Under the pieces are notes generated by a model, which was not told the DNA's origin, did no database searches, and saw nothing but the letters and a program-made list of their open reading frames with translations. This document shows, piece after piece, positions 14,241 to 27,564 of a stretch of 64,000 nt of DNA (positions are counted from its first letter, which is position 1; the number at the start of each line of letters is the position of its first letter). This DNA comes from Isoetes taiwanensis (taxonomy: Eukaryota > Streptophyta > Lycopodiopsida > Isoetales > Isoetaceae): contig JAJEKV010000002.1 of assembly GCA_021234155.1 (NCBI GenBank), forward strand, positions 15,349,428 to 15,413,427, read 5' to 3'. The translations under genes were made by a program, and so were the position numbers.

Positions 14241-14524
14241 TGATACCTAGATCATATACAGACCGCTTTATTTGAATTAACGACATTAGTAACCTATTGT
14301 TGCTACCGAGTGGCTATTGTGTTTTATCATTCGATTTGTCATAACTCAATCGGGATATTACCGGGCCGAACCCTTTCCATGGACAATCTTTTTTCCTAGA
14401 AACTTATATACAATAATTAAAATCCTAATTATAAAGTTGTTCACTCTGTAATGGGAAAGAAGCTATATACAATAACAAAAATTCTAATATAAGCGTTTGC
14501 TAGTCATTGAAATAGCAAATTTTA

Positions 14525-14568
14525 TGTTACATAGGACGCTAAAATACACTTCCTTCCTTCCTTCCTTA
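14525..14568 (+). mobile_element. RTE-like 3' terminus with (TTCC)n tail
   Basis: The bases 'aggacgctaaaataca' followed by about five TTCC units (14549-14568) match the last part of the RTE-like family ('ggacgttaaaata' plus a tetramer tail). The body upstream is not recognisable. It may be a very short insertion or coincidence. Confidence 0.35.
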
Positions 14569-17500
14569 TTATTGTATATTGTAGCTACTAGATTACTGCT
14601 ACATGTAAGTGAGATATAAACTACTAGTTGTATGTGTTATGACTATGCCACTAGTTTACAATTCTAGTAGAATGCGATTTTGGATTAATTGTCATCATTC
14701 AAGCCATATTCATAAATAATGACTAAAATGTAATATAGGTCGCATGTAAAAATAAGATGAAATAGAAAATAGACACTCATCTCATGTACCTAATAATTAG
14801 GTTTCACCTTGGACTCTCTTGTTTTGCGATTGTAATGTTGTTCCTGATCTTTCTATATTTGTTGGCGCTTTGGAGACATGTTTCAGACGCTATATCTCCT
14901 AATATAACAAATTGACATGGTGATCATGGTCTTAGCTAACAAATAATGCATGTAGAAGAATCCGATTACATACCTTGAAGAGGGCTTCTTACTCCGTCAA
15001 TGGGCATATTAGAGTCATCATTATTTGAGGTCTCTACATTTCGCTTTGTTTCTCGCGACCGCGAGTTGTGATCATTATTCAACTCCTAAAATGTCTGGAT
15101 ACATGCATAGATCTAAAACTCAATTCTCATTCACAGATACTTGTGTTTGGTTGGATGTTGGTTTTTGGCATGATAAAGAATAAAAGATAGCTGATGGATA
15201 AGGACTGAATCCGGCAAAAATAAGCAGGAGGGTTGAATGCGAATGAAATTTATAAATAATTTCAAATTTAAATGTAAATTATCTATGAGCTTGACTCAAA
15301 ATAAGGAAAGCAAGTCTTTGCAAGCGATATAGAAAATGTAAGAGAATGGCCATAATTTAGAATATGCTAATCAGCCTATAATAATTTTGCAACACTGTGA
15401 AATCGTCTAAGTAAAGTTTCAAGACATAGGCATGGTAGACAAAAAATCTTGAAACATGGTCTCTAAAGAAGGTACAAAGCTCAAGTAATTCTTCACCGCC
15501 TCAAATATTCAATATTCTCGATCTCTCATTCTGCGCCTGCAAGTGTTCTTAAATTCTTAGAATTTTTGCTCATACATATAGTTTATCACATTTGTAAGTC
15601 TTGAATCTATCCGCTTTTCTCAATTTTTTTCTCGAGTGATGCCCGTGCCTGGGATTTTTCATCTAGGAACATAGATGAACATATGCTATGGAAATCATCT
15701 TACACCTAATGTATGTCAAATGATACATCTGCGGTGTTTTCAAAAAATTCATACTTTGAACATTAATTTTGAACAACAATATTTGGTTCTAGGAAATTTA
15801 GGGGTGGGACGATACCTTAGTTGTAGACCCTCAAAAAGAGAGAAGAAGATGGTTCTAATGTTTTAAGAAAACAAAGACAGCATTCAAAAGAAAACAATCA
15901 AAGACTATAACTCTAAGTTCAATGCTCCAAAGTCCTAATCAGATATTTCCTAAGGTTCCACAGAGAATTTCCGACGAAGGACAAATGGCATGAAGTTGCA
16001 CCGGCCATTGCTAATTTGCCTACAATGCCAGCTACTCAAAAGGATACCTGACCGTAACACTGTCAGCGTCTTGCTTTTCTTATGGGATGGAGCCCATTTT
16101 ACTCAGTTTAGGAGCTGATTATAATTAATAGGTTTCTTGGGTTTGCTTAAGAATCGTTATCGTTCTAATTGAAAAACCGAGTGGAATTGAAAAAGGAATA
16201 GCAAAGGCTAGTCTAACCTCCTTTCTAACTTCAAATTTATAATTCCAAGAGAACATTTTCCGTTGTCCAAATAATAAACAACTTCGTGATTGATTCCTAA
16301 TAAATAGGAATGCCGAAGCATAAAAGAAAACAAAGTTCCAGGGCCACTCTAAATGACGTAAGTATAAATCATGCTCGAATCAATCAGATCAATCAAAATC
16401 GTACATGAGTTTTTTGAACTGTAACATGGAATTTTTAACCTAAACATGAATCATGATCTCGCTAATCACTTTGATAGAGGCCTGTGAATTTACGTTGCAT
16501 TCAAATTGACTACTTCCCACCGAAAAATGCCTCGTTTCTTCCCCGATATACTCAGCCCCACAATTGAATCTATTTTGTATCCCATGATTCAACTCTCAGA
16601 TTTTCATCCATTAATCCGCAAGGTAGGCCCTTAAAGCTTGCAGTAATCCCACCTGCTCAAATGAAGCTTGGCTTCTTGAGAAAAAATCTATTCACCTGAT
16701 AATAAGCCGACACACTGTGTGGATCACCACATGTTTCCTCGCCCATCTCTTGGTCTCGACAAAAAAGATCCGGGAGTTAAGCCCTCGAGTTTTTTCCGAG
16801 CAATTAAAGTCTAATCGAATCAAATGCTTATGGACAACAACTGCTGAATGGAGATTAAAATCCCTTTTCTCGTCATATCGTGGGTTCTTCCACAAGAAAT
16901 CTTTAAATCAATTTAATCAAGTAACTCGCAGCCCTGCTTCCAGAGAACCCAACATGGGACCTGCCAACGAGTTTTAAGTCCGCCCATTGTATTGTTTTTC
17001 AGAATTCATTCTCTATTTAACTTAGGGCTCTTTGTCAGATCTCCGCATGTGAAGCACTAAAGCAAGGCGCGGTTCGCTCAAAGAATGCGTATGAGTTTCG
17101 ATTCTTTGTCTTTTGTCGAGAAATCTTTAGCCTTAAACTCAAACTTAGAAATCGAGGAAGGACACACCTATGTTTGCAAAGTATATAGGTTGATAGATTG
17201 GATTTTGATGCTTTGTATTCTAAGAAAACCGATTATCAAATAGGCTCGCTCAAATTTGAACTCCTGTTTTCCGCAGAATTGAAACTCACATTATTTCTAC
17301 GGCTTTCTCCTCATGGGTTCGCCATCCTTGATTTAGGACCTTCTATGATCCTCGTGGATGCCAATTGTTCAAATTGAACCATTTTTGTTCTCAAATGACG
17401 CTTCCTCGGCCATCTTATCGCAAGAGGTTTTTTTGCAATTTCGTGAATTGTAGTTGGTTGGTCTCTCTTTGCCTCTATTAAGCTTATATAGTCCATTCAA

Positions 17501-17925
17501 ATTTACTGAATTGCTCCTCCCATCTTAATTCCGGCCGACCAGAACTAACTAACGCTTTCCATGTAAATACCGCAGATATGTGAGGACGATGGAGAAGTGT
17601 GCTTGGGGAGTGTCTGATGGATCAAACTAATATATGGGTGGCTACTGCACTACGATGCCTAAACAAAAAGAACGTGGGAGAAAAACACATGTAATTCTAA
17701 TTTTGAAATAATTTGGCACCGGAAGCTACATATATCTAATTCCAAAACCAGCTTAGTAATCTTATATATAGGAAGAAAAAGTAGCTTTTCCGTGAAATTA
17801 ATTCCTCATTAGCATAAAAGTGTTCTATATAAATTAATTGTCAGGAATCTTTCCATCAGATTTAGAATGTCTCTTTAATCATAAAGCAGGGAAAAATTTT
17901 GACCTAAAATGAAAATTCGCTCAAG
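14569..17925. other. AT-rich DNA, no recognised gene
   Basis: Over 3.3 kb without a convincing ORF. The open frames at 16692-16977 lie on opposite strands of the same bases, and the one at 17311-17496 is short. I found no tandem repeat or known element. Confidence 0.4.
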
Positions 17926-17949
17926 TCAACCCACGGGTCGATTCAAGGC

Positions 17950-18375
17950 CAAAGCCCTCTCATGTCGCGAATGCACCCCATTCTAATGGACCCGAATACT
18001 TGATTTGTGGGTCATTATTAATCCAATTTCAGATTAAAGATAATGCCTAGAATTTGTCTAGAACTTAATTTTAGTTAAAAAACATAAAAGAAGTCAAAAT
18101 AGGGCCATTCCAAATGATTCACGCTTAAAGCCCTTTATAACAAGATATCACAGATCCCTTTCACGCTAATGGACCCGAAGTCTAATTTGCAACTGCTTTT
18201 AGTTAAATTAACATGAAATAAGTTAAGGTTAAAGAGAATTCATCCAAATATGTGTTTTAATGTCTTCAACCTAGAAATGTTCAGTTTCATAGAAATCAGC
18301 CCACTAGCCGACATTCGCCGGTTATTCTCGTCACGCTTAACGCAAGTCCCTTTCACGTAATGGACCCAATCATTC
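17950..18375 (+). repeat. Three spaced copies of a 'taatggaccc' motif
   Basis: The segments 'ccccattctaatggacccga' (about 17980), 'ccctttcacgctaatggacc' (about 18155) and 'ccctttcacgtaatggaccc' (about 18347) recur at spacings near 175-190 bp, upstream of a TATA box at 18548. They may be promoter repeats or fragments of an old tandem duplication. Confidence 0.5.
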
Positions 18376-18547
18376 GCCTCAGCCAAGACTTTGCCCAAAT
18401 TTGACCCAACAAATTGCTATGTAATGTTTCTGATTTGTTTCTATTTAGATTTGCACTTCATGTTACCTAGTTTGGAGATCTAGAGTTTGGGAACATGTCT
18501 ATCCGATCAAGAAGTCTTATATAATGGAAACCGAAAGCAGCCTTAGC

Positions 18548-18694
18548 CTATAAAAGGTCATGATTTGCCATTTTAATACCTTCATCAAACTTGCTCTCAC
18601 CCTCTAGGCTTATTTTCTCCAACTCTCAATTCTTCCAGTTTCATTTTCTATATCCATCTCGCCAATGGCTTCCATGAACTTTGTTCAATGGTAA
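18548..18694 (+). promoter_or_regulatory. Plant-type core promoter, leader and orphan start codon
   Basis: A canonical TATA box (CTATAAAAGG, 18548-18557) is followed by a C/T-rich stretch of about 100 bases typical of plant 5' leaders and then by an ATG at 18665 in good context (gccaATGGCttcc). The frame reads only Met-Ala-Ser-Met-Asn-Phe-Val-Gln-Trp before a stop at 18692. A possible splice donor (ATG|GTAACA) overlaps that point, so an intron is conceivable. No recognisable second exon follows. I infer a truncated or decayed gene start, or a retroelement promoter. Transcription start, if any, would be near 18580. Confidence 0.45.
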
Positions 18695-20900
18695 CACAGC
18701 TCGTCAACCATCCATGATTTTCCTCAATAAGAGGCCTTCCATGTGTTTAACCTTGACCTTCATGCAACCCTGACCAGGAACTCCTTATTGAGAATCGACA
18801 TAGTATGCCGCGAAGACCGCCAGTCTTACCTCAGTCACCTTCCCAAGGAGGGAAGTGGGTGTCCTTAGAGTCGCTAATGCTATGTGGGTTCCAGAGTTAA
18901 ACGTCACCGGGTGGAGAGGATCTAAGAATGTGCCCGACACATGAGTTGTAAGGCTCCATAGGCATAGGTATAGTCCTACAGATGTGGCTCTTCGCTTATG
19001 CACTACGTATGCCATCAGTAGGAGCCTTCTCGATCTAGCTCTGACCCTGCGACCGCCAACACAAGGATAGATCGCTGCATCCATGAAATTGTATCCTCGT
19101 GAGTAATGAAAGTACCATGGCATGACATTAGGGTACGTGATCGGCGTAATTCATGAGCAACTAGGGAAACTCGATTGGGAGGAGTGTACAAGAATGGAGA
19201 GGCGATAGCAAGGCACATGACGACATTAGGCGGCTAACTTAACCACCAATTCCAAGATCAACTTTATCACCGAGTAGTGATCGAAGGGAGGAGTATTATC
19301 TTGGCTAATGGCATCCTCTTCTACCTTTCATAATCGCTTGTGAAGAAGGCTCAGATCGACAGCTCTTGGGTTGGTTGCAAGGGGAGTGCCAGAAATACTT
19401 CATCGACTACTCATATCAGAAGTCCTAAGGAAAGTAGCTTTGAGCTAAGACTCTTATCGCTTAGCTAGACGATAGTTCTCAAGACTACCTACAAATATAT
19501 AAGGGAAATGCATCATTGGCGCCAGAACAACATCCCTGAGGGGAAGAAATCGCCATCCACAAGGACAGAGCAAAACCGTGAAGGGCCCGGCTTCCAGCGT
19601 AACCGCCCCATCACTTAAGCATCCGACATCATCATCAACTTGGACAAGGTAACCATCATGTGGATTCAATGAAGATATCCCAGCATTGATATCTACTGAG
19701 GTCAAGGCAGAGGAAGGCAATGTGATCGCAGATAGCCGGGATATAGGAAGGGCCTCGATACTATCTTCCACCCCCAGTCGTGGACAAATGATAGCTTTTC
19801 CTCAAGAAGCTTAGCCCACGAGGGAGAGGGAGGTCGTGGACACCTTTTGATAGCACTTTCAGTTTCTCGGCAAAGACGCCAAACTGCACAAGAACACAGA
19901 TCATGTCATCCCATTCAAGAGAGATCCTTGGTCCCCACAGCCCCTTGACTTTGCCGGGGCCACTTGAGACACACCAATGACTACCGTCACAAGAATGTGC
20001 CATCCCCACTTCCTCCACCCTCAAATGGCTCAAGATCTCAAGGTGGGATCCTCCGTAAACATCCCACGCTAACATCGGGCAAGGGCTCCACTCAAAGACA
20101 TGAAGAATTTCAAGACCATGAAGGCCTCGCCACATGAACACCACAAGGTCCCCAATACGTATTATTAAATGTAATACTTTTAAAGATTTCATGTACTATT
20201 ACATATCTCTATAATGTACAAGTTTCATATGTCAATTGTCATAATCTATTGGCCGACTTCCATAAATTGAATTTCAACTTGATTTCCTTTTATTCCAAAT
20301 AACAATTGACTTGTAAATGATGCTGTACATTGTATAACCTAAATAACAATATATGAGGACTAATACTTGCAGCCGTGGAACACCGTGGTCTCAAGTCCAC
20401 TACTTCCAAGCAACACAAGATGTTCTAAAACCCTGCTCGACCGGAGCCAAGCAAGCAACACAAGACTAACACGTATGAGGAATCGACAAAGAATTACTAC
20501 AATGGGTTAACACTGCTTAATGCACGCGACAAAAGTAATGAGCCAGCACCACTTCCACCACCGAGATGCCTCGGACTTCCAAACCCTCACCAAGTTAAGG
20601 GAAGAAGTCAGGGTTACCGAAGAATAGAAAGAGGAAAAGAAGGAACAGAGGAACTTCCATCTCCTTCCGCAAAATTCTCTAAAGTGCATCGTAGACATCG
20701 ACAAGAATCCCAAAGTAGCCTCTAGAGCTGGCCTGATAATCTCAAGGCAAAAGGATAAGAATAGGAAACGTATCGACTACCAAAAGAAGGTCGACAAGCA
20801 ATGAGCAACGTAGGAAGACAAAAAATTGGGGCAATTCTAGAAAGGATAGGTCAGAATGGAGGCGAGGTAATGGTTAGATGAAATGGAGGAATTTGGGAAT
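18695..20900. other. Unclassified region upstream of the gypsy remnant
   Basis: Moderately GC-rich with several minus-strand open frames: 18785-19123, 19454-19771 and 19761-20192 (143 codons). The last is Trp/Gly-rich and readable, but I do not recognise it. The region could be the 5' part of the Ty3/gypsy element that follows, or separate debris. Between about 20.2 and 20.4 kb the DNA is AT-rich. Confidence 0.3.
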
Positions 20901-23900
20901 TCCTATGGATGAAGGATGATACAGTAAGGTAGCAAATAACCTAACCTAAATGGGCCAGCCAATTTCGTGGAACGTATGCCAAATCCAATAAGTTGAGGGA
21001 GGAATAATTGCGGTGTTCATGACCTTTAGCAAGGCATTTCCTCAGAAGCATTACATCCCCATCCCACAATGGTGCAGACGATACAACAGCTTTATAGGTT
21101 GATCATGGAAACTTATCCGCGGGCCAAGTACACCAAGAGTTCATGAGGTTGAGACTCAATGTCCCTAGATCACATCAAGGGTCGAACAACAACATTAAGA
21201 GGTTGGTTCGCAATCAACCCAAGGACAAATGAGAGGTACAGGATAAGGCTTTGTTTGGAGGAGGCACTGCGAATCCTAGGGCGTAAACAACTACCATACA
21301 AAGGGAAGGCAAATGCAAGGAATAAACCTGTGCAAGCACCCCTCTCCACTCCACTGTGGGATGGGAGGTAAAACAGCAGGACACCCTCTAAGAGAGAAGT
21401 CGCAGAAGATTCTTGGACAACATCCCCAAGAGAAAAAGACAGGAAGGTTCTAAAGTCAAAGCCTAGGCCACAAGATGGCAGTCGCAAGTAATCACACTAA
21501 GAAGAAAAGAATTAACTTTAGAAATAGACCTTAGTGGAAACAAAATGGCCGATGGGTATGTAAGTCATGGACATTGGGAAGCAATGACTGATAGTCCGGG
21601 AATGGAGTTCCCAAAGGCCTAAAGCTATGATAGACTAAGCAATAGGGCGAAGTTAGCTTATGATCTACGCTTTTACTCGACTGAGTATATAGTCAGCGCA
21701 GTTGTAACTCTACAAGAGGCAAGATATCTCCATGAAGCAGTCAGTAAAAGCATAGCCAAACATTGAGTAGACTACATCCTCAAAGCGAGGTAAGTGAGCT
21801 CTAGTCATGAAGAAAAGCGAGCCGATTTGAGTTAGCTGTTACACAATAGCAAGGCTCATAGTTGAGTTTCACGATGTATTCACTCGATGAAATCCATCAC
21901 TAATTTCCTTAGGCTGGAGGAGATCACACTAGCACCAGATAAGCAACTTATCGAAGAAAAGCCTCACAGATGATTACGCCAGAAAGTTAATTGATAAGCC
22001 CAAGAAGCAATTGCAAGAACCGCCGAGCTTGATTCATAAGACAAGTTTATATCCTTTTGAGCACCCATCCTTTCACAAGAAGAAAGACTAAGTCTAAGGA
22101 GTTGCATTGACTATCGCCACCAATAAGCAAACGATAAAGAATAAGCATGCGCATTGCTAAGAGCAGACATGATTTAATGGACCACGGTGTGGAGCAAAAG
22201 TCTTCCAAAATTGACTGGTCTAGTTAATATCGTGTAAGGATCAAGGAAGAAGACATCCACAAAACCGCCGTAACATGGTATGGTCATTATGAGTTCATCG
22301 TGAATGCCTTTCTACTTATCAACTGGGCCGAACATCTATGCGCCATGAATGACATCTTCAGTGGAATTTTGATGAATTTGTTACTTTGTAATCTTGATGA
22401 TATCCTAATCTATAGTAAGACCGGTAGAGGAGCATGCATTGCATCCGAGAGCCTGAGAAGCCAAAGCCAAGATCGCTTATATGGCAAACTCCTCAAAGTG
22501 CCACTTTGCAACAGGTAGAGTGGAACATTTGGGTACGTGGTTACAGCCGGCTGAATCTCAACCATCCTAAGTGAAGATAGAAGCCATAAGGATTGGCCAA
22601 GACCCAGGAATGTGGGAGAAGTAAGAAGCTTCCCTTGGTTTGACAGGTATCACCAAGTTCCTTGCTGGACTTCGCTAAGTGGGCGCCCCTATCTGACCTC
22701 ACTTCAAGAATAAGAAGGTGAAAGATTGGGTGCAACATTGGTTCAAGAATGTAGCTCCAAAGAGGCTTCTTGACCACCACTCAGCCTTACCCTTACAGAT
22801 CCAAGCAAGACAAGTTGGTGGCGGGGCCAGATGCTAGCAAGCTAGCAACAGAGGAGTCCTTATACAAGAGGGAAGGTACTCATGCATGATTCAAGAAGAT
22901 GAATGATGTCGAAAGCAAATACACCTCGACTCATGACCAAGAGCTTCCGGCCATAGCGGAGGAGTTCCCATATCCTGAGGCATTATTTGTCGGGTAGGAA
23001 GTTCCACTGACACGATCACCAAAGCCTCCAAGATATCTTATGCAAACCAATTCTAAATCTAAGACAGGAGGTGATGGAATTTTTGAGAGGTCACTAGATA
23101 ATCTATAAGTCTTGTTGAATGTAGCTGCATGCTTCCTCTGTGAGGCCATTAGAGACAAGAGTCCACCCGCAATGCCATATCGTATTAATTCACCAGTGAG
23201 TATGGCAAGAGGATTGAGGAAACGCTACAGCGATGGCGACTTTAGGGCAAAGCGCCTCCAAGGAGGCAAGAAATGCGCGCAGAGGAAACCTCAAACATTT
23301 TAAGATAATCGCATTAACAAAATAAATTACAGGTGCCAAAGTCGCCGAGTTAGGGAAGTTGATACCCACGACACACAATAGCCCAATAGCCGCATGTGGT
23401 CTGCGAAGACATATTTAAGATCGAGAAGTTACCGCCCTGCATGAAGAAGCAAATAGCTGCATTAAGCCACCTATGTCGCCAGACGGCTAGCGAACCCGGT
23501 TCCCTCGAGCCTTAGAGCCATTGCCCGTGCCTTCTAATGCTAAAATAGAAAGTGATTAGCATGGACTTTATCACCGCCCTAAGAACTCTAAGAGGCAAAG
23601 ATGCCTCGATGGTGGGAGGGACAAGTTGTCCAATATGGCACACTTTGTGCCTTGTAGAATTCACGACACGCAAGACTAGATAACGCCGCATTGTTCACTA
23701 AGGAGATTTTCCGAGTCCATGGGATGCCAAGAGAAATAACTCGGATAGAGATTCAAAGTTCATGATGCATTCCTCGACAAGACTTTGTCAACATTATCTG
23801 TAATTTAAACTCTTCCATGAGTACAAAGATATCATCCCTCGCATTGCATGGTCGCATCTGACAACCAATCAATCAAGGTGAGGATATGCCAAGGAATTAT

Positions 23901-24100
23901 GTTTGAACAAGCAATCTAAGTGGGATGATTTCATCCACTTGGTGGAGTTCACTTCTATAATAGCACTCCAAGCAAGAATCGCCCTAGATGTTCCTTTCAT
24001 GATTAATTATGGGTATCAATGTCCACCCCGCATAATGGCACAATCCAGTTGTCAAAAGTGGAAGTCTCCCACAAATCGCTTAGATAATCCTTAGGACAAG
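20901..24100 (+). mobile_element. Decayed Ty3/gypsy retrotransposon, pol region
   Basis: Frameshifted but ordered pol domains are readable on the plus strand. Reverse transcriptase: 'SCIDYRH' with Lys-Gln-Thr-Ile-Lys-Asn after a frameshift (22092-22170), 'TWYGHYEFIVNAF' (about 22270-22310), and the catalytic box 'NLDDILIYSKT' (about 22390-22425). RNase H: 'KMNDVESKYTSTHDQE' (22891-22950). Integrase: 'MAHFVPCRIHDTQ' after a frameshift (about 23636-23675), 'LFTKEIFRVHGMPREIT' (23690-23745) and 'KWDDFIHLVEF' ending in 'MINYGYQCPPR' (23903-24035). These follow the order typical of Ty3/gypsy (RT, RNase H, integrase). Gag and protease are expected at about 20.9-21.9 kb but are too degraded to confirm. 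Many frame changes and stops rule out activity. Confidence 0.85.
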
Positions 24101-25940
24101 GCCATTTTCCACGTGGCCTTATCCTATTAGCAACCGCCACACCCGGCCATATCCCATTGGAGCCACGCGGCATGACATGTGGACCCTAACCCAGACAAAC
24201 CCTAGCCCTAGGCCTCTTTTCCTGCCCAACATCTTGGGAACCTTTCTTTGCACTCGAATCTGCTTCTCGAGTCGCTTTGTCGTGGCATAGCTCTCAAGAC
24301 AACAGCCTCCCCGTGAGTATGATCGGAGCCGAGAACTACTTCACCCCTCAAGACCATGGAGATGCTAGGGTGTAGGAGGGAGTTCCCTTTGGGAGTAGGT
24401 ATTTGATTAGAGTTTCGTAGATCAACTGGAAGTTAAGACTCCAGACAAGTAAGATTGCGTCTCTAAGAAATCCTTCCTAGAACACTTAGTCAACATCTTG
24501 AACTCCTAATTCAAGGGAACCCTGTCTAGTTAGATATAGATTACTAGATGTTCTTCTCATTATGATTATGTTATGTGGATATGTGATGTTGTTGATCATG
24601 TTTGGTTCTGTATTGTATTGGGAAGGGGGTATAATCAGCTAAGCATTACTTAGTAATGCTCCTAGTTAGACCCTTTTAGTTCCTAGCTATTATGCTGCCC
24701 GGAACCCATCGGGCTATGTGGGAGCTATGGTATGACTCCAAAGACTACATAATCCGGGGCTGGGGAGGTGAGATCGAGGGAGTCCCCGGCCGAAAGGCAC
24801 ATCGGGGACCCCATGTGCTAGGGCCTATGGCCTACCACTTGAGGGTCGGGTGGCTGGTCCGGGCCTCCTGGGGTTCACCTAGGTTGGTGGGATATGAAAT
24901 ATGTGAGTGCACCAAATGGCTTTTTTCTATCACTTCTAAAACTTATATGTAAGAAAAATATAAGGTTTTTATACTTGGAATGTCGCATGCATACCGTGAG
25001 GGAGTGTGGTGGCACCGTTCATTCAGATTCACACCTGTGGGTCCAGAATTTTGCGAGCTTCTACCTGGGGATCTCCGTAATAACGGATATGATTCATATT
25101 AATGTATATTATACATATATAAAATAATGGTAGGGATATCGTGATATGTATGGAAATTGTCATAAAAGTGCTTTGGGGCAAGCAATACATATGGGCCGCA
25201 GATTCCTCTTACAAATAATATAGTTTGATACAAAGGGTTTTTCATATGGAACTGCTGTACAATGGGTTTTTGACAACTTAAGGAACGCATATGGCATATA
25301 TACCTATAATAGAGGTGAATCCCCGATAGTCCTCGACACCTCCCCGGGCAATGGTGTTACCAAGAGCTGCGTGTGGGATGACCCGCTCTTGTTTCGGCAG
25401 TCGGGAAAAATCGTAGGATGACTTCGAGTCAGCCTGAGATGGAACCCGCCCCGCCTAAGCCGGGACCGGAGATGTAACCCGAGTAGTCTCGGGATAGGTG
25501 ATGCCATGAGATTATGTGACGGCTTCCATCGCACTGTGAGTCCGACCCAGCCTATCCGCAGCGCATACATAGGAGGGGCGATGGAGGGTCAACCTTAACT
25601 CCCCGCCATTGTTATGGCTCTGTCATTTTATCTTGAGGCTGCAGGGAGCTCTGCGTTGTAGCGGCACATTCTGACCCTATCAGATCTATGGATGTATGGA
25701 TGTGCTACCCTTCGAGGTAGTGGATGTGTATTGTTATTGCTAGTTCGACGCTGTTTTATGTTTCACGCGGATAGGAGACTATAGGGGAAGGGCTGCTAGC
25801 ATGGTTTCTGCAGGTCCCTTTCCCCCGTGACGGCCATTCCTGAGGGCTAGATTTGAGGGCCCGGCAATGAAGGACCTGGATGGGATTTCTACTGAAAGTG
25901 TACCTGGGCCTGCCGAGTATTTTGTAGGGAGCGTCACATC
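24101..25940 (+). mobile_element. LTR-like sequence downstream of gypsy pol
   Basis: The region directly follows the integrase and holds no gene. It shifts from an AT-rich part ('gggaagggggtataatcagc', about 24620-24640) to GC-rich blocks (24.69-24.89 and 25.32-25.93 kb) and ends in 'ttttgtagggagcgtcaca' (about 25921-25939). That ending resembles the 3' end of chromovirus-type LTRs. I found no matching copy upstream of the element, so the LTR call is an inference from position and composition. Confidence 0.35.
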
Positions 25941-27564
25941 TCCACACCTCATGTCTCTTCATGTCTCGGCTCTCCCATGCATTGTTGCACTTGCTCGCAG
26001 TCACATTCATCTCACCACACTCTTGCTCATCAAACTCCACCATACTTTCAAACTCTGGAAAGTACTTATATTCATATTCCACAGGTGCAAACCCCACTCC
26101 CTTCTTGCCCATCCTTGCCACAACAGGGTATGGGTTATTCTCATGTTTCTTTTGGTCCCACCTATATCAATTCAATCCTTGCCATCTTTTCAACCACCTG
26201 TGCATATTTACAATATTGGTGATCTTACTCTTTGATGCGTATTAATTGGGCCTATTGTCACCTCTCCGACCTCAAGACTTCGCTTTATCTAAGACCACCT
26301 CAAGCTTCATCAGGATGCCCCCACATCACCGTGGGAGGTCTCTTTACTTGTCATGGCCCGCTACCTAATCAAGTACTGTGCTCTACAAGCTTCTAAAGAC
26401 CTGTGAGGTTTCAATGCTCAGGCTGACCCAACTGAAACTTCCTTTATCTTTATTTCCTTTTTGGTAATGCCATATCTACCGTGAGTGCTCGTGCATATAT
26501 GGAAGAATTTGAGGCTCTTACTATTCTTAATAGTCATTCTTAGCCCCATATCAAGTTTCATATCTTCTCCACTAAGCTGAGAGCCGCCCCGCACAATGGC
26601 TCATGGCAAACAAAGCCCATTGGAAATAATGTTAATGACATGGCATTCCACCCACTATGGTCTCTAATCGGGACAACAACTTTGTGAAACAACTCAATGA
26701 CTCTAACAACACACTACCTGAAACTTCATGCGATTTTTACTGACCTTTTGCTTATTCTTGTCAAGAAAGTCAAGAATATCCTACGTAGCTAGGGATTTTA
26801 GTGGTATAGTTCCCCGTGGTTATTTGGCTTCAAGCCTATTTCGCTATACTCTAGAAAGATAACAAATACCTTTATGATCTCTCATGGATTGTCGCCTTCG
26901 TATTTAATATATGCTAAAAACTTGCTTTCGTGATCTCGACTCCTTTGGATTCGGCGATCTTCAACTTGTTCAAAACACTTGCATGAAGATTATGGGATTG
27001 GCTATCAGTTTTTCTTGCAACATCTTGGTATTTTGAATATCCTCCGCTCATCTCGATAATCAGGTGATCCATCTCGACTGGAACCTTCTCCTTAGATACT
27101 TTGATACCTCCTCAGGGCAAGGAAACTCTTTGCAAACAATTGGATCCAGAACTTGATGCAGACTTCAGGGCACAATCGCAGAAAGACATGATGCATCTAC
27201 CTCCACATAATGATAGTCTCTATGCTTCCATTGGTGTCCCTTCTCGCCATGAGTATCTCACTACGGATTGGTGCTCTTCCTTTTGGATATGCACTTTGGC
27301 ATCTCATGCACTGACACCTATGTATATTACTGTGGGATCTTCATTGAACCCCATTTTAAAACCACATATGCTTGGCATGATGATGATACCTTAGATAACA
27401 CCACCAACTGGATCTACATTCCCAATGACAAGTCTTGGATCGACCATTGCTAATGTTGTGTCTAAGTTGAATTTATTCTTGCGTTAAAAGTCACACTCTC
27501 CCGATCCTTCATCACTCAGCCAAGTCGGGCTTTCATAGCTTCTATGTTGCATCTTCAATGAGCC
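25941..27564. other. Unrecognised DNA, scattered short ORFs
   Basis: Overlapping frames at 25867-26245 (both strands) and 27101-27453 (plus) are readable but match no family I know. No conserved catalytic motif was seen. Confidence 0.25.

Noticed and set aside
16500-17500. Possible plastid or mitochondrial DNA insertion
   Set aside because: No organelle gene, rRNA or tRNA was recognised. The region is simply AT-rich.
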